NCBI GenBank assembly: GCA_030491005.1
Contig: JAKZMJ010000015.1
Coordinates: forward strand, 124,001 to 188,000
Source of the DNA: Sulfurospirillum sp.
GTDB lineage: Bacteria > Campylobacterota > Campylobacteria > Campylobacterales > Arcobacteraceae
Length of the DNA: 64,000 nt
Direction of reading: 5' to 3'
Positions 45,207 to 54,808 of the stretch are shown here, in pieces (position 1 is the first letter of the stretch; each line of letters begins with the position of its first letter). Made by a program: the position numbers and the translations under genes. The notes beneath the pieces are model-generated. The model ran no database searches. It saw only the letters and a program-made list of their open reading frames with translations, and had not been told where the DNA came from.

Positions 45207-46883
45207 ATGATATTAAAAATAAATAAATATTCTAATAATATAATTAAATTTATTTTGACATATCTTATTATATTATTATTAGTTCATATATCTATGTATT
45301 CTAAAGATATAAATTTAGCTTATACCTTTATAAAAAATGATATTGTTTTTATAAATAAGTGTGATAAACAATCTTGGTGTACGCTAAAAGATAAATCTGG
45401 ATATATTCAAAGATTTAACTTTGTTAAAGTAGACAATCTTTTTTACAAAGCCTTATATACAAATTATAAATATAAAAAAATTTCCAATTTAAAAAACAAA
45501 AAAAAATTACTAAGATATATGAATGATATAATTAGTTTTGCCAATAAAAATGAAAGATATAACTTTGAATTTGGTTTTATTAAAGTTTTAAGAATTGAAG
45601 AATTTAATAAAAAAATAAAAATAAAAAAACTGGTAAAAATAGACAAGAAAATAAATTTAAATAAAAAAATATTAACTTTTAATGATATTTTAAAACAGTG
45701 GTATCAAATTGATGAAGATTTAAAAAAGCTAAGGAATCAACAAAAAATACTTAAAGCAACTATTAATCATAAAAAACTTGGATACTTGCCTGATATTGAG
45801 TTTGAATATAATCTAAATCATTTAAAAAAAGACATGGAAAAAAATAATATAGCTTATGATGAATATAAAAATTCATTTTCAATTAATACACAAGTAAACT
45901 TATATGATTTTGGATTAAGAAATACATTAATTAATACATACAAAAAAGATATAGAAATAAAAAATTTAGAAATATGTGAGCAAAAGATACATATATCTAT
46001 AAACCTTTTAGATATTTATATTGGAATATATAAACAAAGAAAAACTTTAAAAATTTTATATAAATTATTGTATTTATATGAGAAAAAACATACAATGAAA
46101 GCAAGACTTTTAAAGCAAGGTTTAATAGCTTCTATAAATACTTTATATGAGCAAGATGAAATATTAAATCTAAAAAATAAAATTACCTTTGAAAATACTA
46201 AATTACAAGATAATGTTAATAAACTATATTATAAAACACAAATACTTTTATTAGATGATATATATTTAGAAGAAATAAAAATAAAAGAGAAGTTATATAT
46301 TAATGGCTTCTCAAATCATAATATACGAACAATAATCAGCAAAAAACAAATACAAAAAATACATAATGAAATAAAATTTTACAAAAAAAGCAATATGCCT
46401 AAAATTAAAATTTATTACAATAATACTTTTTATAATGAATATAATGACAAGATACATACTTCTTTTGATTATAGACAAAGAGATTATTCTATTGGTTTTA
46501 GAATATCTTGGAATTTTTCTACTTATTTTAAAAATAACTTTGAAAAAATAAAAAAACAATTAGAAATCAAAAATCATATTATTTCTTATAATAAATATAA
46601 AAAAGACTTTCAAATAAATATAAAAAATAAATATATTCAAATTCAAGCTTTCAATGTATTTTCAAAACATCAATTAGAACTATTAAATAATGCAAAACTG
46701 GCTATTAAAATCAATGAACGATTATATGAACAAGGTTTTGAATATAAGTATAAAATTTTAGAATCAAATATTAAATTGTTAAATATTGATTATTTATTAG
46801 AAAGTAAAAAAATTGAAAATGATAAAAATAAAAAATATTTATCATTATTACTTGAAAAGGAAAACTTATGCATTCATCTTTAA
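45207..46883 (+). CDS. TolC-family outer membrane protein with N-terminal SH3-like domain
   Basis: 558 residues. A hydrophobic N-terminal segment (about 12-30) is followed by a short domain with IVFINKCDKQSWCTLKDKSG, the pattern of a bacterial SH3 domain. The rest is helix-rich with the TolC duplication: a first half around LNTQVNLYDFGLRNTLINTY and a second around YSIGFRISWNFSTYFKNNFE, each ending a beta region with an aromatic-rich strand. It would form the outer membrane channel of the toxin exporter. It overlaps the ABC transporter gene by 16 bases. The SH3-like part is unusual for TolC proteins and may bind peptidoglycan. Confidence 0.75.
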   Translation: MILKINKYSNNIIKFILTYLIILLLVHISMYSKDINLAYTFIKNDIVFINKCDKQSWCTLKDKSGYIQRFNFVKVDNLFYKALYTNYKYKKISNLKNKKKLLRYMNDIISFANKNERYNFEFGFIKVLRIEEFNKKIKIKKLVKIDKKINLNKKILTFNDILKQWYQIDEDLKKLRNQQKILKATINHKKLGYLPDIEFEYNLNHLKKDMEKNNIAYDEYKNSFSINTQVNLYDFGLRNTLINTYKKDIEIKNLEICEQKIHISINLLDIYIGIYKQRKTLKILYKLLYLYEKKHTMKARLLKQGLIASINTLYEQDEILNLKNKITFENTKLQDNVNKLYYKTQILLLDDIYLEEIKIKEKLYINGFSNHNIRTIISKKQIQKIHNEIKFYKKSNMPKIKIYYNNTFYNEYNDKIHTSFDYRQRDYSIGFRISWNFSTYFKNNFEKIKKQLEIKNHIISYNKYKKDFQINIKNKYIQIQAFNVFSKHQLELLNNAKLAIKINERLYEQGFEYKYKILESNIKLLNIDYLLESKKIENDKNKKYLSLLLEKENLCIHL

Positions 46884-48970
46884 TAGCTTTACAAATTATT
46901 GCTAGATTTCATGATATTTCTATTAATATAGAAAATATTATAAATCAATATGCTTTAGAAGAAAATGAACCAAGTCAAGATGAAGTATTATTAATTGCAA
47001 AAGAGCAAGGTTTTAAAATAAAAATAAAAAATTTTGATATGGAAGATATAGTTGATAATTATCCTTTTCCTTTGATGGTAGAATTAAAAGATAATACTTA
47101 TTGTGTAGTTTTAAAAGCAAATAAAGATAAAAAAGAAGTCGTTGTTTTTTTTACTAATAAAAAAGAGCCTGAGATTTTAAGCTTTGAGAATATTGATAGT
47201 TTAAAAGCTTCTTATTTTGTAATGTCTGAAAAAATATTTACAAATAAATTAAAATTTTCTTTTGCTTGGTTTTTTAGGCAAGTATTACATCATAAGCAAG
47301 TTATGTCTCATATATTATTAGCTTCATTTGTAATACAATTATTTGCACTAGTTACTCCTTTATTTACACAAGTTATTTTGGATAAAGTAATAGCACATGG
47401 GAGCTTGTCTACTTTAAAAGTAATAGGTTTTGCTTTTATAACTGTTGGAATTTTTGATTTTTTATTAAATGTTGTACGAAACTATGTATTTTTTCATACA
47501 TCTTCAAAAATGGATGCCACTTTAGGAGCAAAATTATTCAAGCATTTGGTAAGTTTGCCTATATCATATTTTGAAAGTAGAAAAGTAGGAAATATAACCG
47601 CAAGAATTGGTGAGCTTGATCAAATACGAGATTTTATAGCTGATAAATCTATTAATGTTATTTTGGACTTATTATTTTCTGTTGTTTTTATAGTAATAAT
47701 GTTTTTTTATAGTGTAAAACTTACTTTTTTAGTCTTAGGTATTGTTACATTAATAGCAATTATATATGTAGTGTTTACTCCATTATTAAGACGAAAACTA
47801 GAAGAAAAATTTCAAATGTCAGCTCATTCAAATTCTTATTTAGTTGAATCAATTACGGGCATTCAAACAGTTAAGTCATTAAATGTTGAAGCTTCCATGC
47901 AAAAAAAATGGGATAATCATCTAGCTAAGTATGTTGAAGCTGGTTTTGATTTATCAAAACTATCAAATATTTTAAGTGGTTTTAGTATGTTTTTAAAACA
48001 ATTAATGACTATTGGTATTTTGTATTTTGGAGTTTTACTAGTAATTGAACAAAAGCTTTCAGTTGGGCAATTAATAGCATTTCAAATGTTCGCAAATCAA
48101 TTTATTGGTCCAGTTTTAAGGCTTGTAAATTTATGGAATGATTTACAACAAGTATTATTATCAGTTGATAGAATAGGTGATATTTTAAATACTCCAAGGG
48201 AACAAGATGTGGAAAATGCCATTACTTTGGAGACATTAAAAGGTGAAATTAGATTTGAAAATGTAAATTTTAAATATTCTCTTAATACTCCTAATGTTTT
48301 AAACAATATCAATATGACAATAAAAGCAGGTCAAACTATTGGTTTAGTTGGAAGAAGTGGAAGTGGAAAAAGTACAATTACAAAGTTAATACAACGCCTT
48401 TATGTTATTAACTCAGGAATGATTTATATAGATGGAGTTGACTTAAGACATTTAAATCCAAAATGGTTAAGATCTCATATAGGTGTAGTTTTACAAGAAA
48501 ATTATTTATTTAGTGGAAGCATAAAAGATAATATAAGTTTATCCAAACCTAGTTCATCTATTGATGAGATTATTAATGCCTCTATGATAGCTGGAGCGCA
48601 TGAATTTATAAGTGAATTTACCGAAGGTTATGATACTTTTGTAGGTGAGAGAGGATCTTCTTTATCAGGTGGTCAAAAACAAAGAATTGCAATAGCAAGA
48701 GCGCTTATTACTAATCCTAGAGTATTGATTTTTGATGAAGCTACATCAGCACTTGATTATGAATCTGAAAAAATAATCCAAGATAATATGGAAAAAATTA
48801 AACATAACCGTACCATGCTAATAATAGCACATCGCTTATCAACGGTAAGAAAATGTGATGTTATTTATGCTTTGGACAAAGGGGAGATTATTGAATTTGG
48901 TTCGCATGATGAACTAATGGAGCAAAAAGCTTATTATTATAACTTAATAAATCAACAGGATTTAAGATGA
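46868..48970 (+). CDS. rtxB: RtxB/HlyB-type ABC transporter for type I secretion
   Basis: 700 residues. The N-terminal 120 residues are a C39 peptidase-like domain without the catalytic Cys (MHSSLIALQIIARF where the Cys motif would be), as in HlyB. Such domains hold RTX substrates without cleaving them. A six-helix membrane domain (about 150-440) follows, then an ATPase domain with Walker A GLVGRSGSGKST, signature SLSGGQKQRIAIARAL, Walker B RVLIFDEATSALD and switch AHRLSTV. It powers export of the toxin. Vibrio MARTX systems use two ATPases (RtxB and RtxE), but only one is present here. Confidence 0.9.
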   Translation: MHSSLIALQIIARFHDISINIENIINQYALEENEPSQDEVLLIAKEQGFKIKIKNFDMEDIVDNYPFPLMVELKDNTYCVVLKANKDKKEVVVFFTNKKEPEILSFENIDSLKASYFVMSEKIFTNKLKFSFAWFFRQVLHHKQVMSHILLASFVIQLFALVTPLFTQVILDKVIAHGSLSTLKVIGFAFITVGIFDFLLNVVRNYVFFHTSSKMDATLGAKLFKHLVSLPISYFESRKVGNITARIGELDQIRDFIADKSINVILDLLFSVVFIVIMFFYSVKLTFLVLGIVTLIAIIYVVFTPLLRRKLEEKFQMSAHSNSYLVESITGIQTVKSLNVEASMQKKWDNHLAKYVEAGFDLSKLSNILSGFSMFLKQLMTIGILYFGVLLVIEQKLSVGQLIAFQMFANQFIGPVLRLVNLWNDLQQVLLSVDRIGDILNTPREQDVENAITLETLKGEIRFENVNFKYSLNTPNVLNNINMTIKAGQTIGLVGRSGSGKSTITKLIQRLYVINSGMIYIDGVDLRHLNPKWLRSHIGVVLQENYLFSGSIKDNISLSKPSSSIDEIINASMIAGAHEFISEFTEGYDTFVGERGSSLSGGQKQRIAIARALITNPRVLIFDEATSALDYESEKIIQDNMEKIKHNRTMLIIAHRLSTVRKCDVIYALDKGEIIEFGSHDELMEQKAYYYNLINQQDLR

Positions 48971-50328
48971 AAAAATTATTTCATAAAATTATTCACTATA
49001 TTGGAAATAAAGCAGTTGGTAATAAATATTTATTACAAGATAAACACAGTTTTAAACCTATGCTTATAGAAATAGAAGACAGACCAGTTAGTCCTGTTGG
49101 GAATTTTATTTTATGGACTATTATCATAGTCTTTTTTTTATCTTTAGCTGGACTTTATATAGCTAAGATTGATGTAGTTGTAACTGCACGAGGTAAATTA
49201 ATTCCATCAGGAGATGTAAAAACAGTACAAGCTACATATAATGGAATAATTACAAAAATTTTAGTAAAAGAAGGTGATATAGTAAAAAAAGGTGATATTT
49301 TAATTAAAACAGATATTAATATAATCCAAACTAAAATTTTAAGTACACAAGAAGAGTATAATAATTTGCTAATAAAAGAAAGAAGATTAAATGCACATTT
49401 GAACAAATCATCTTTTAGTTTTGATAAATTTATGAATAAAAAACAATACACTTATGAACAAAATATATTTGAAAATGAAAATCAAGGTCTAAGTAAAAAG
49501 AAAGCAGTAGTTGAAGCAAAAACTAAAGGAGTAAAAGAACAAATTGAGATTATACTTTTAGAGAAAAATTCCAAAATGGCTACTTATAATTTAGAAAAAT
49601 TAAAAGAAAAACAATTAAAAAAAGTCATTGATATAATTCCTAGAATTAATTACGAAACTACTTATTATAAAGTACTATCCCTAAAACAAGATATTAAAAG
49701 TTATGCTAATAAATTTTTAGTATTAAATAAAAAATTAAAAGAATTAGAATATGAAAAAAAACTACTTGATTTTACTGCTAAGTCTAAATATTATACACAG
49801 ATAATTGAAACAAGAAAAAAAATAGATGAGGCAAAATCGCAATTAATTACTTTAAATTTGCAAAAAAATAAATATGATATCACATCTCCTGTTGATGGTT
49901 ATATATTAAAACTTGATATTAACACACTTGATGCAGTAGTAACTCCTGCACAAAAACTTTTAACAATAGTTCCACATAATGTAAAAATGATAGCACAAGT
50001 AGATGTCTTAAATAAAGACATAGGATTTATCTTCACTAATATGGAAACATTAATCAAAGTTGATACTTTTGATTTTCAAAAATATGGTTTTATTGAAGCA
50101 AAGATTAAAAAAATATCAACTTCTTCAATACAGAGAAAAGAAGTAGGTTTAGTTTACGAAGTATTTTTAGAAATTAATCAAGAATATTTATTATATAATG
50201 ATAAAAAGAAAATTCTTAAACCTGGTATGACAATAACAGCTGAGCTTAAAGTTGGAAAAAGAAGAGTAATAGAGTTCTTTATTTATCCAGCTATTAAGTA
50301 TTTGCATGAAGGTATGAGTATTATCTAA
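48967..50328 (+). CDS. rtxD: RtxD/HlyD-type membrane fusion protein
   Basis: 453 residues. One N-terminal transmembrane helix (about 47-65, FILWTIIIVFFLSLAGLYIA), then VTARGKLIPSGDVKTVQ, a lipoyl/barrel-sandwich half, a long coiled-coil hairpin (about 110-300), and the second half ending with LKPGMTITAELKVGKRRVIEF, the HlyD C-terminal signature. It bridges the ABC transporter and the outer membrane channel. The ATG overlaps the rtxB stop (ATGA). Confidence 0.9.
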   Translation: MKKLFHKIIHYIGNKAVGNKYLLQDKHSFKPMLIEIEDRPVSPVGNFILWTIIIVFFLSLAGLYIAKIDVVVTARGKLIPSGDVKTVQATYNGIITKILVKEGDIVKKGDILIKTDINIIQTKILSTQEEYNNLLIKERRLNAHLNKSSFSFDKFMNKKQYTYEQNIFENENQGLSKKKAVVEAKTKGVKEQIEIILLEKNSKMATYNLEKLKEKQLKKVIDIIPRINYETTYYKVLSLKQDIKSYANKFLVLNKKLKELEYEKKLLDFTAKSKYYTQIIETRKKIDEAKSQLITLNLQKNKYDITSPVDGYILKLDINTLDAVVTPAQKLLTIVPHNVKMIAQVDVLNKDIGFIFTNMETLIKVDTFDFQKYGFIEAKIKKISTSSIQRKEVGLVYEVFLEINQEYLLYNDKKKILKPGMTITAELKVGKRRVIEFFIYPAIKYLHEGMSII

Positions 50329-50340
50329 TTAGGTATTGTA

Positions 50341-51642
50341 TTGATTGAATATAAAAAAAAACAATTTCTTCATAATAGAAAAATAGCCAAGAGGTTTTCT
50401 TTAAGTTTTATATTTATAGGTATTTTAGGTATAGTTTTGCTAGATAAATTCATTCAGGTTTTTCTACTTAGCAATGATATGTCTAAGCAAGGTCCTCTTA
50501 GTATTGGTATTTTATTTATTATATTTATGGGTATTATTTTGTATTTTTTATTAAGACATATGCAAAGAATAATTTTAAATATAGAAAAATCATATAATGA
50601 ACTCAAACAACAAGATCAAGATAGGCTCCTTCCTTATGAATTTGCATTAAATAACTCAGTTGATGCAATATATTTATTTACACTAGAAGCAAAGTTTGTT
50701 TATGTAAATCAAGCAGCTTGCAATATGGTAGGGTATTTAAAAGAAGAAATGCTAGATATGTTATTAGAAGATATGGATCCAAACTTTGATAGAAATTCTG
50801 CTCAAAGTTGTATGATAGAAATTAAAAATTCTAAATATTGGAGAATAGAAACAACACAGAAAAAAAAAGATGGAACAATTTTCCCTGTTGAAGTATCTGG
50901 TCATGGGTTCATTTATTCAGGTACAGATTATATTTGTGCCTTTGGTAGAGATATGTCACAAAAACAAGAATATAGAAATAAAATAACAAAAATAAATAGT
51001 CAATTAAAAAAATCTTTAGATGAAAAAGAAATTTTATTAAAAGAAATACATCATAGAGTAAAAAATAATATGGAGATAGTATCTTCACTTTTAAATATGC
51101 AAGCAAGACGAAGTAGTGATACTCAATTTAAAGATGCTATGAAAAAAAGTCGTAGCCGAATACACACTATGGCATTAGTTCATGAATTTTTATACTTAGG
51201 TGAAAACTTAGCTTATATTAATTTTCCCCATTATATTAAAAAATTAGTTTATGATATCAAAGATATTTATATTGGACAAAATATAAAAGTAAATATTTTA
51301 TTAGACATTGACAAATTAATTGTCTCAACAAATAAATGTATTCAAATTGGTATGGTCTTACACGAACTTTGTGTAAACTCTTTAAAATATGCTTGTAATG
51401 AAAATACAGATAATATATTAGCAATTAAAATGAATATTATAGATGAATTTATTCATATTAAAGTAAAAGACAATGGAAAAGGAATTGAAGATATAAAATC
51501 TTTATATAAGTACAATTCTATAGGAATGCAATTAGTTCATTCTATCGTGCAAGATCAACTAGATGGAGATGTTGAATTTACTAATAATAGTGGTTTAGAG
51601 TGTAATATAAGATTTTTAAAAAAGGAGCTAGTTTATGTCTAA
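50341..51642 (+). CDS. membrane sensor kinase, HisKA_2 class, co-operonic with the toxin exporter
   Basis: 433 residues from a TTG start at 50341, 12 bases after rtxD. Two transmembrane helices (about 18-40 and 52-68) enclose a very short external loop, followed by a PAS domain (about 95-210, NSVDAIYLFTLEAKFVYVN to ICAFGRDMS). The HisKA_2 H-box is LLKEIHHRVKNNMEIVSSLL, and the HATPase has an N box HELCVNSLKYA and DNGKGI. It overlaps the response regulator gene by 8 bases. Its placement in the secretion operon suggests it regulates toxin export or responds to contact or envelope state. Confidence 0.88.
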   Translation: MIEYKKKQFLHNRKIAKRFSLSFIFIGILGIVLLDKFIQVFLLSNDMSKQGPLSIGILFIIFMGIILYFLLRHMQRIILNIEKSYNELKQQDQDRLLPYEFALNNSVDAIYLFTLEAKFVYVNQAACNMVGYLKEEMLDMLLEDMDPNFDRNSAQSCMIEIKNSKYWRIETTQKKKDGTIFPVEVSGHGFIYSGTDYICAFGRDMSQKQEYRNKITKINSQLKKSLDEKEILLKEIHHRVKNNMEIVSSLLNMQARRSSDTQFKDAMKKSRSRIHTMALVHEFLYLGENLAYINFPHYIKKLVYDIKDIYIGQNIKVNILLDIDKLIVSTNKCIQIGMVLHELCVNSLKYACNENTDNILAIKMNIIDEFIHIKVKDNGKGIEDIKSLYKYNSIGMQLVHSIVQDQLDGDVEFTNNSGLECNIRFLKKELVYV

Positions 51643-52393
51643 AATAAAAATTCTAATTGTTGAAGATGAGTCAATCATAGCTTTAAATTTAAAAGAAACT
51701 TTATTTGAATTGGGTTATGAACCATGTGGTATTGCGCCAAATAAATGCAAAACTATGAAGATTTTAAAACAAGGTCTTATTCCTGATTTAATTTTAATGG
51801 ATATTTATTTAAAGGGACCCACCACTGGTATACAATTAGCAAAAGAGCTTAAATGTATACTTCCTCATACCCCAATTATATTTTTAACAGCAAACTCTGA
51901 ACTATCCACTATTAAAGAAGCTTCAGAAACTTTGGCATACGGTTATTTACTAAAACCATATAAAAAAAGTGTTCTTAGTGCAAGCATTGAACTAGCTTTA
52001 AAAAAAGCACAAGATGATAGGCATACAAATGAAGAATTAAATGCAGTACAAGCAATAAATAAAATATTAGAGAATAAACTTCTTTTAAATGAAAATCAAG
52101 AACAATCTTATATAAAATTAAAATACGGTTATTTATTTGATAAAAAAACTTCATCTTTGTATTATGAAAATGAGTTAATTAAACTAACAAGCAAAGAAGT
52201 AGAAATAATCAAAATACTTTGTAAAACTCCAGGATATACTGTATCCCAAGAACAATTAGAATATGCAACTTGGAAAGATGAACCAGCTGGTTATGCTGCC
52301 TTTCGTTCACTTTTATTTAGGCTAAGAAATAAAATTCACAAAGATTTAATAGTTAATTACAATAACACTGGTTACAAAATAGAACCCTTATAA
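51635..52393 (+). CDS. response regulator with OmpR-type DNA-binding domain
   Basis: 252 residues. Receiver domain with acidic pair VEDES, phosphoacceptor Asp56 in LILMDIYLKG, and Lys in LLKPYKKS. A winged helix is at the C-terminus (LTSKEVEIIKILCKTPGYTV and AAFRSLLFRLRNKI). It is coupled to the HisKA_2 kinase by an 8-base overlap and ends the five-gene secretion operon. HisKA_2 kinases more often pair with other outputs, so this combination is worth noting. A promoter target near the toxin gene is plausible but not visible. Confidence 0.88.
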   Translation: MSKIKILIVEDESIIALNLKETLFELGYEPCGIAPNKCKTMKILKQGLIPDLILMDIYLKGPTTGIQLAKELKCILPHTPIIFLTANSELSTIKEASETLAYGYLLKPYKKSVLSASIELALKKAQDDRHTNEELNAVQAINKILENKLLLNENQEQSYIKLKYGYLFDKKTSSLYYENELIKLTSKEVEIIKILCKTPGYTVSQEQLEYATWKDEPAGYAAFRSLLFRLRNKIHKDLIVNYNNTGYKIEPL

Positions 52394-52535
52394 AAAATAC
52401 TACATTTTATTTGTTCTTGCTAAAGCTTTAAATATTTTTATTCTTATATTCTATTTATATGTGATATAATAGCAAAAAGTTTTTACTTTAAAAATAGCTA
52501 TAAAGCTTTATACAAAAGAAAATTAAGGACATATA

Positions 52536-53162
52536 TTGAAAAAAAATAAACATATTAATAAGATATCTAACTATGCAGTTGTAGGTGGACTTGGAGCATT
52601 ATTAATTACTGGTTTAGTTTCTTGTGAAGATAGAAGCAATAATCAAGGAAATAGTAATACTTTTACAAATGCAAGTCAAAAACAAGCAGCTTTTGTAATT
52701 ATTGGACAATCTAGTGATGGAAGATATTCTATTATTGATGAGTTTCCAGCTAGTAAAACAACTATAGTTTTAAGACAAGATGATGGAAGTGAAAGAATAT
52801 TATCAAAATATGAAATTGATGCTTTAGTTAAAGAAGAATCACTTAAAATTGACAACGGAACATCAGCACTTACAAATCCAAATGCACAAGTATCAAATCA
52901 AGGTATGGGTCTTGGGGGAGTTTTATTATCTTCTATTGCAGGAGCTATGATAGGCTCGTATATTGGAAATAAATTATTTAATAATTCAAATTTTAAAAGT
53001 CAAAGAAGCTCACAGTATAAATCACCACAAGCTTATAGTAAATCAAAAAACTCATTTTCAAAAGCAGCTGCTTCAAAAAGAACAAGTGCTTCAAATAAAA
53101 AAAGTGGCTTTTTTGGAAATAGATCTTCTTCAAAACCTAGACGATCTATGTTTGGTGGCTAG
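52536..53162 (+). CDS. UPF0323/YgiB-like lipoprotein
   Basis: 208 residues from a TTG start preceded by AAGGA. Hydrophobic signal with lipobox LVSC (cleavage before the Cys near residue 30), a central conserved part with VIIGQSSDGRYSIIDEFPAS, a Gly-rich hydrophobic segment (GLGGVLLSSIAGAMIGSYIG) and a Ser/Lys/Arg-rich tail. This is the UPF0323 lipoprotein of Campylobacterota, similar in layout to E. coli YgiB. The next gene is a glutathionylspermidine-synthase-like protein, as ygiB is followed by ygiC, which supports the assignment. Function unknown. Confidence 0.82.
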   Translation: MKKNKHINKISNYAVVGGLGALLITGLVSCEDRSNNQGNSNTFTNASQKQAAFVIIGQSSDGRYSIIDEFPASKTTIVLRQDDGSERILSKYEIDALVKEESLKIDNGTSALTNPNAQVSNQGMGLGGVLLSSIAGAMIGSYIGNKLFNNSNFKSQRSSQYKSPQAYSKSKNSFSKAAASKRTSASNKKSGFFGNRSSSKPRRSMFGG

Positions 53163-53176
53163 AAGTGAGTAGTAAA

Positions 53177-54358
53177 ATGAACTTAAAAAAATTAAAAGCC
53201 TTAGATAATAAATACTTAGAATCTATTGGTTTTTTTTGGCATACAGATGAAGATAAAACATCATATATTGTTGATGAAATTTTAGAAATAAGTACAGAAG
53301 AAGCAAATGCCTATTACGCTGCTGCAAATGAATTATATGATATGTTTTGTGAGGCAGGAGATTATGTAATTAAAAATGATTTATTTCATAATATTAATAT
53401 TCCTTTTAATTTAGTTGATATTATTAAAGAATCATGGGAAGAAGATGTTCACTGGCATTTATATTCAAGATTTGATCTAGCAGGTGGAATAAATGGAAAA
53501 GATATAAAACTAATAGAGTTTAACGCAGATACACCTACATCATTATTTGAAACAGCTATCATTCAATGGGCTTTATTAAAATCTAATAACTTAGATGAAA
53601 CAAGTCAGTTCAATAATTTATATGAAGCAATAAAAGATAACTTTAAACGATTAATTACTCTTGAGGCTAGTGTAGATAAATTTGATGAATATTATTCTAA
53701 AATAGGATGGAAAATATTATTTTCATCTATATCTTCTTCAAGTGAAGATGAAAACACAACAAAACTACTTCAACATATTGCTAGTGAAGCAGGATTTAAT
53801 ACACAGTTTGAATATATAGATAAAACACAATTTAGTGATGAAGGAATATTTGCCAAAGATGATCGTTTTGAGTTTTGGTTTAAATTAATTCCTTGGGAAG
53901 ATATAGCTATTGACCAGAGTGAATTAGCACTTATTTTAACAGACATTATAAAAGATAAAAAAGCTATTATTTTAAACCCTGCTTATACTTTAATGTTTCA
54001 ATCTAAAGGTTTTATGAAAATATTATGGGACTTATATCCAAATCATCCTTTACTTTTAGAAACATCTTTTGAGCCATTAACAAACAAAAAACAAGTTGAA
54101 AAAAGATGTTTTGGTAGAGAAGGTGCTAATATTGCTATTATTAATGCAGATAATTCACTTGAAGTAAAAACAAATGGAGAGTATGAAAACTATAAAGCAA
54201 TTTACCAAGAATATGTTGAGCTTCCACTTGATGATAATGGATATTCTTATCAAGCAGGCGTATTTTATGCTTATGAAGCTTGTGCATTGGGCTTTAGAAG
54301 AGGAAGTAAAATATTAGATAATAATTCTAAGTTTGTAGGGCATTTTATAAAGTCTTAA
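53177..54358 (+). CDS. glutathionylspermidine synthase-like ATP-grasp protein (YgiC family)
   Basis: About 393 residues from the ATG at 53177. A GTG at 53165 would add four residues and is equally possible. WHLYSRFDLAGGINGKDIKL, LIEFNADTPTSLFE and REGANIAII are ATP-grasp motifs of the glutathionylspermidine synthetase family, which forms amide bonds between a peptide and an amine using ATP. The amidase domain of E. coli GspSA is absent, as in YgiC/YjfC. The true substrate is unknown. It sits directly after the lipoprotein gene as a two-gene unit. Confidence 0.88.
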   Translation: MNLKKLKALDNKYLESIGFFWHTDEDKTSYIVDEILEISTEEANAYYAAANELYDMFCEAGDYVIKNDLFHNINIPFNLVDIIKESWEEDVHWHLYSRFDLAGGINGKDIKLIEFNADTPTSLFETAIIQWALLKSNNLDETSQFNNLYEAIKDNFKRLITLEASVDKFDEYYSKIGWKILFSSISSSSEDENTTKLLQHIASEAGFNTQFEYIDKTQFSDEGIFAKDDRFEFWFKLIPWEDIAIDQSELALILTDIIKDKKAIILNPAYTLMFQSKGFMKILWDLYPNHPLLLETSFEPLTNKKQVEKRCFGREGANIAIINADNSLEVKTNGEYENYKAIYQEYVELPLDDNGYSYQAGVFYAYEACALGFRRGSKILDNNSKFVGHFIKS

Positions 54359-54367
54359 TTCACACAC

Positions 54368-54808
54368 TTATAGTGTAATTGTTTGATTTTTTCTTACAAT
54401 TCCACTTTTTACTATCTTACAATATACTCCTCTGTGTAACAGCACTAATTTTGGCAGTTTCTCATCAAACACACTTAATTTATTACAAAGCTTACAGTTT
54501 TGTGTTATTTCTAATTCTACATCTTCAATAGTTATAATTGTTCCTATAGGATAAGCATGAGGATTAAAATCTAATAAAATATTTTCACCATAAGACCCAA
54601 ACTCAAGTTCAATATTATTCTCTTTTGCTATATCATAAGCTTTTTTTCCTATAATCATAACTGTACTATTTTCATTTTTCCCTGCAAATTTGTCATTCTT
54701 AATACCATAATTTTTTATCATAATCAATTCATCAACAACTGGTCTTTGTTTAGCTTTATTACCTCTTTTTGCACTAAAGGTTTCTATAATATGTCCTATA
54801 ATATTCAT
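54368..54808 (-). CDS. MOSC-domain protein
   Basis: 146 residues of the MOSC fold. RPVVDELIMIKNYGIKNDKF gives the N-terminal strand and loop, IELEFGSYGENILLDF is the characteristic motif, and QNCKLCNKLS supplies Cys residues that in relatives handle sulfur or bind the molybdenum cofactor. It overlaps the SoxW-like gene by 4 bases on the same strand, at the end of the sox cluster that encodes the molybdoenzyme SoxC. A role with sulfur or Mo cofactor chemistry fits but is unproven. Confidence 0.82.
   Translation of the reverse strand: MNIIGHIIETFSAKRGNKAKQRPVVDELIMIKNYGIKNDKFAGKNENSTVMIIGKKAYDIAKENNIELEFGSYGENILLDFNPHAYPIGTIITIEDVELEITQNCKLCNKLSVFDEKLPKLVLLHRGVYCKIVKSGIVRKNQTITL

Noticed and set aside
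52394-52535. Possible terminator or small RNA after the secretion operon
   Set aside because: Only short A/T stems are visible, none better than background for this composition.
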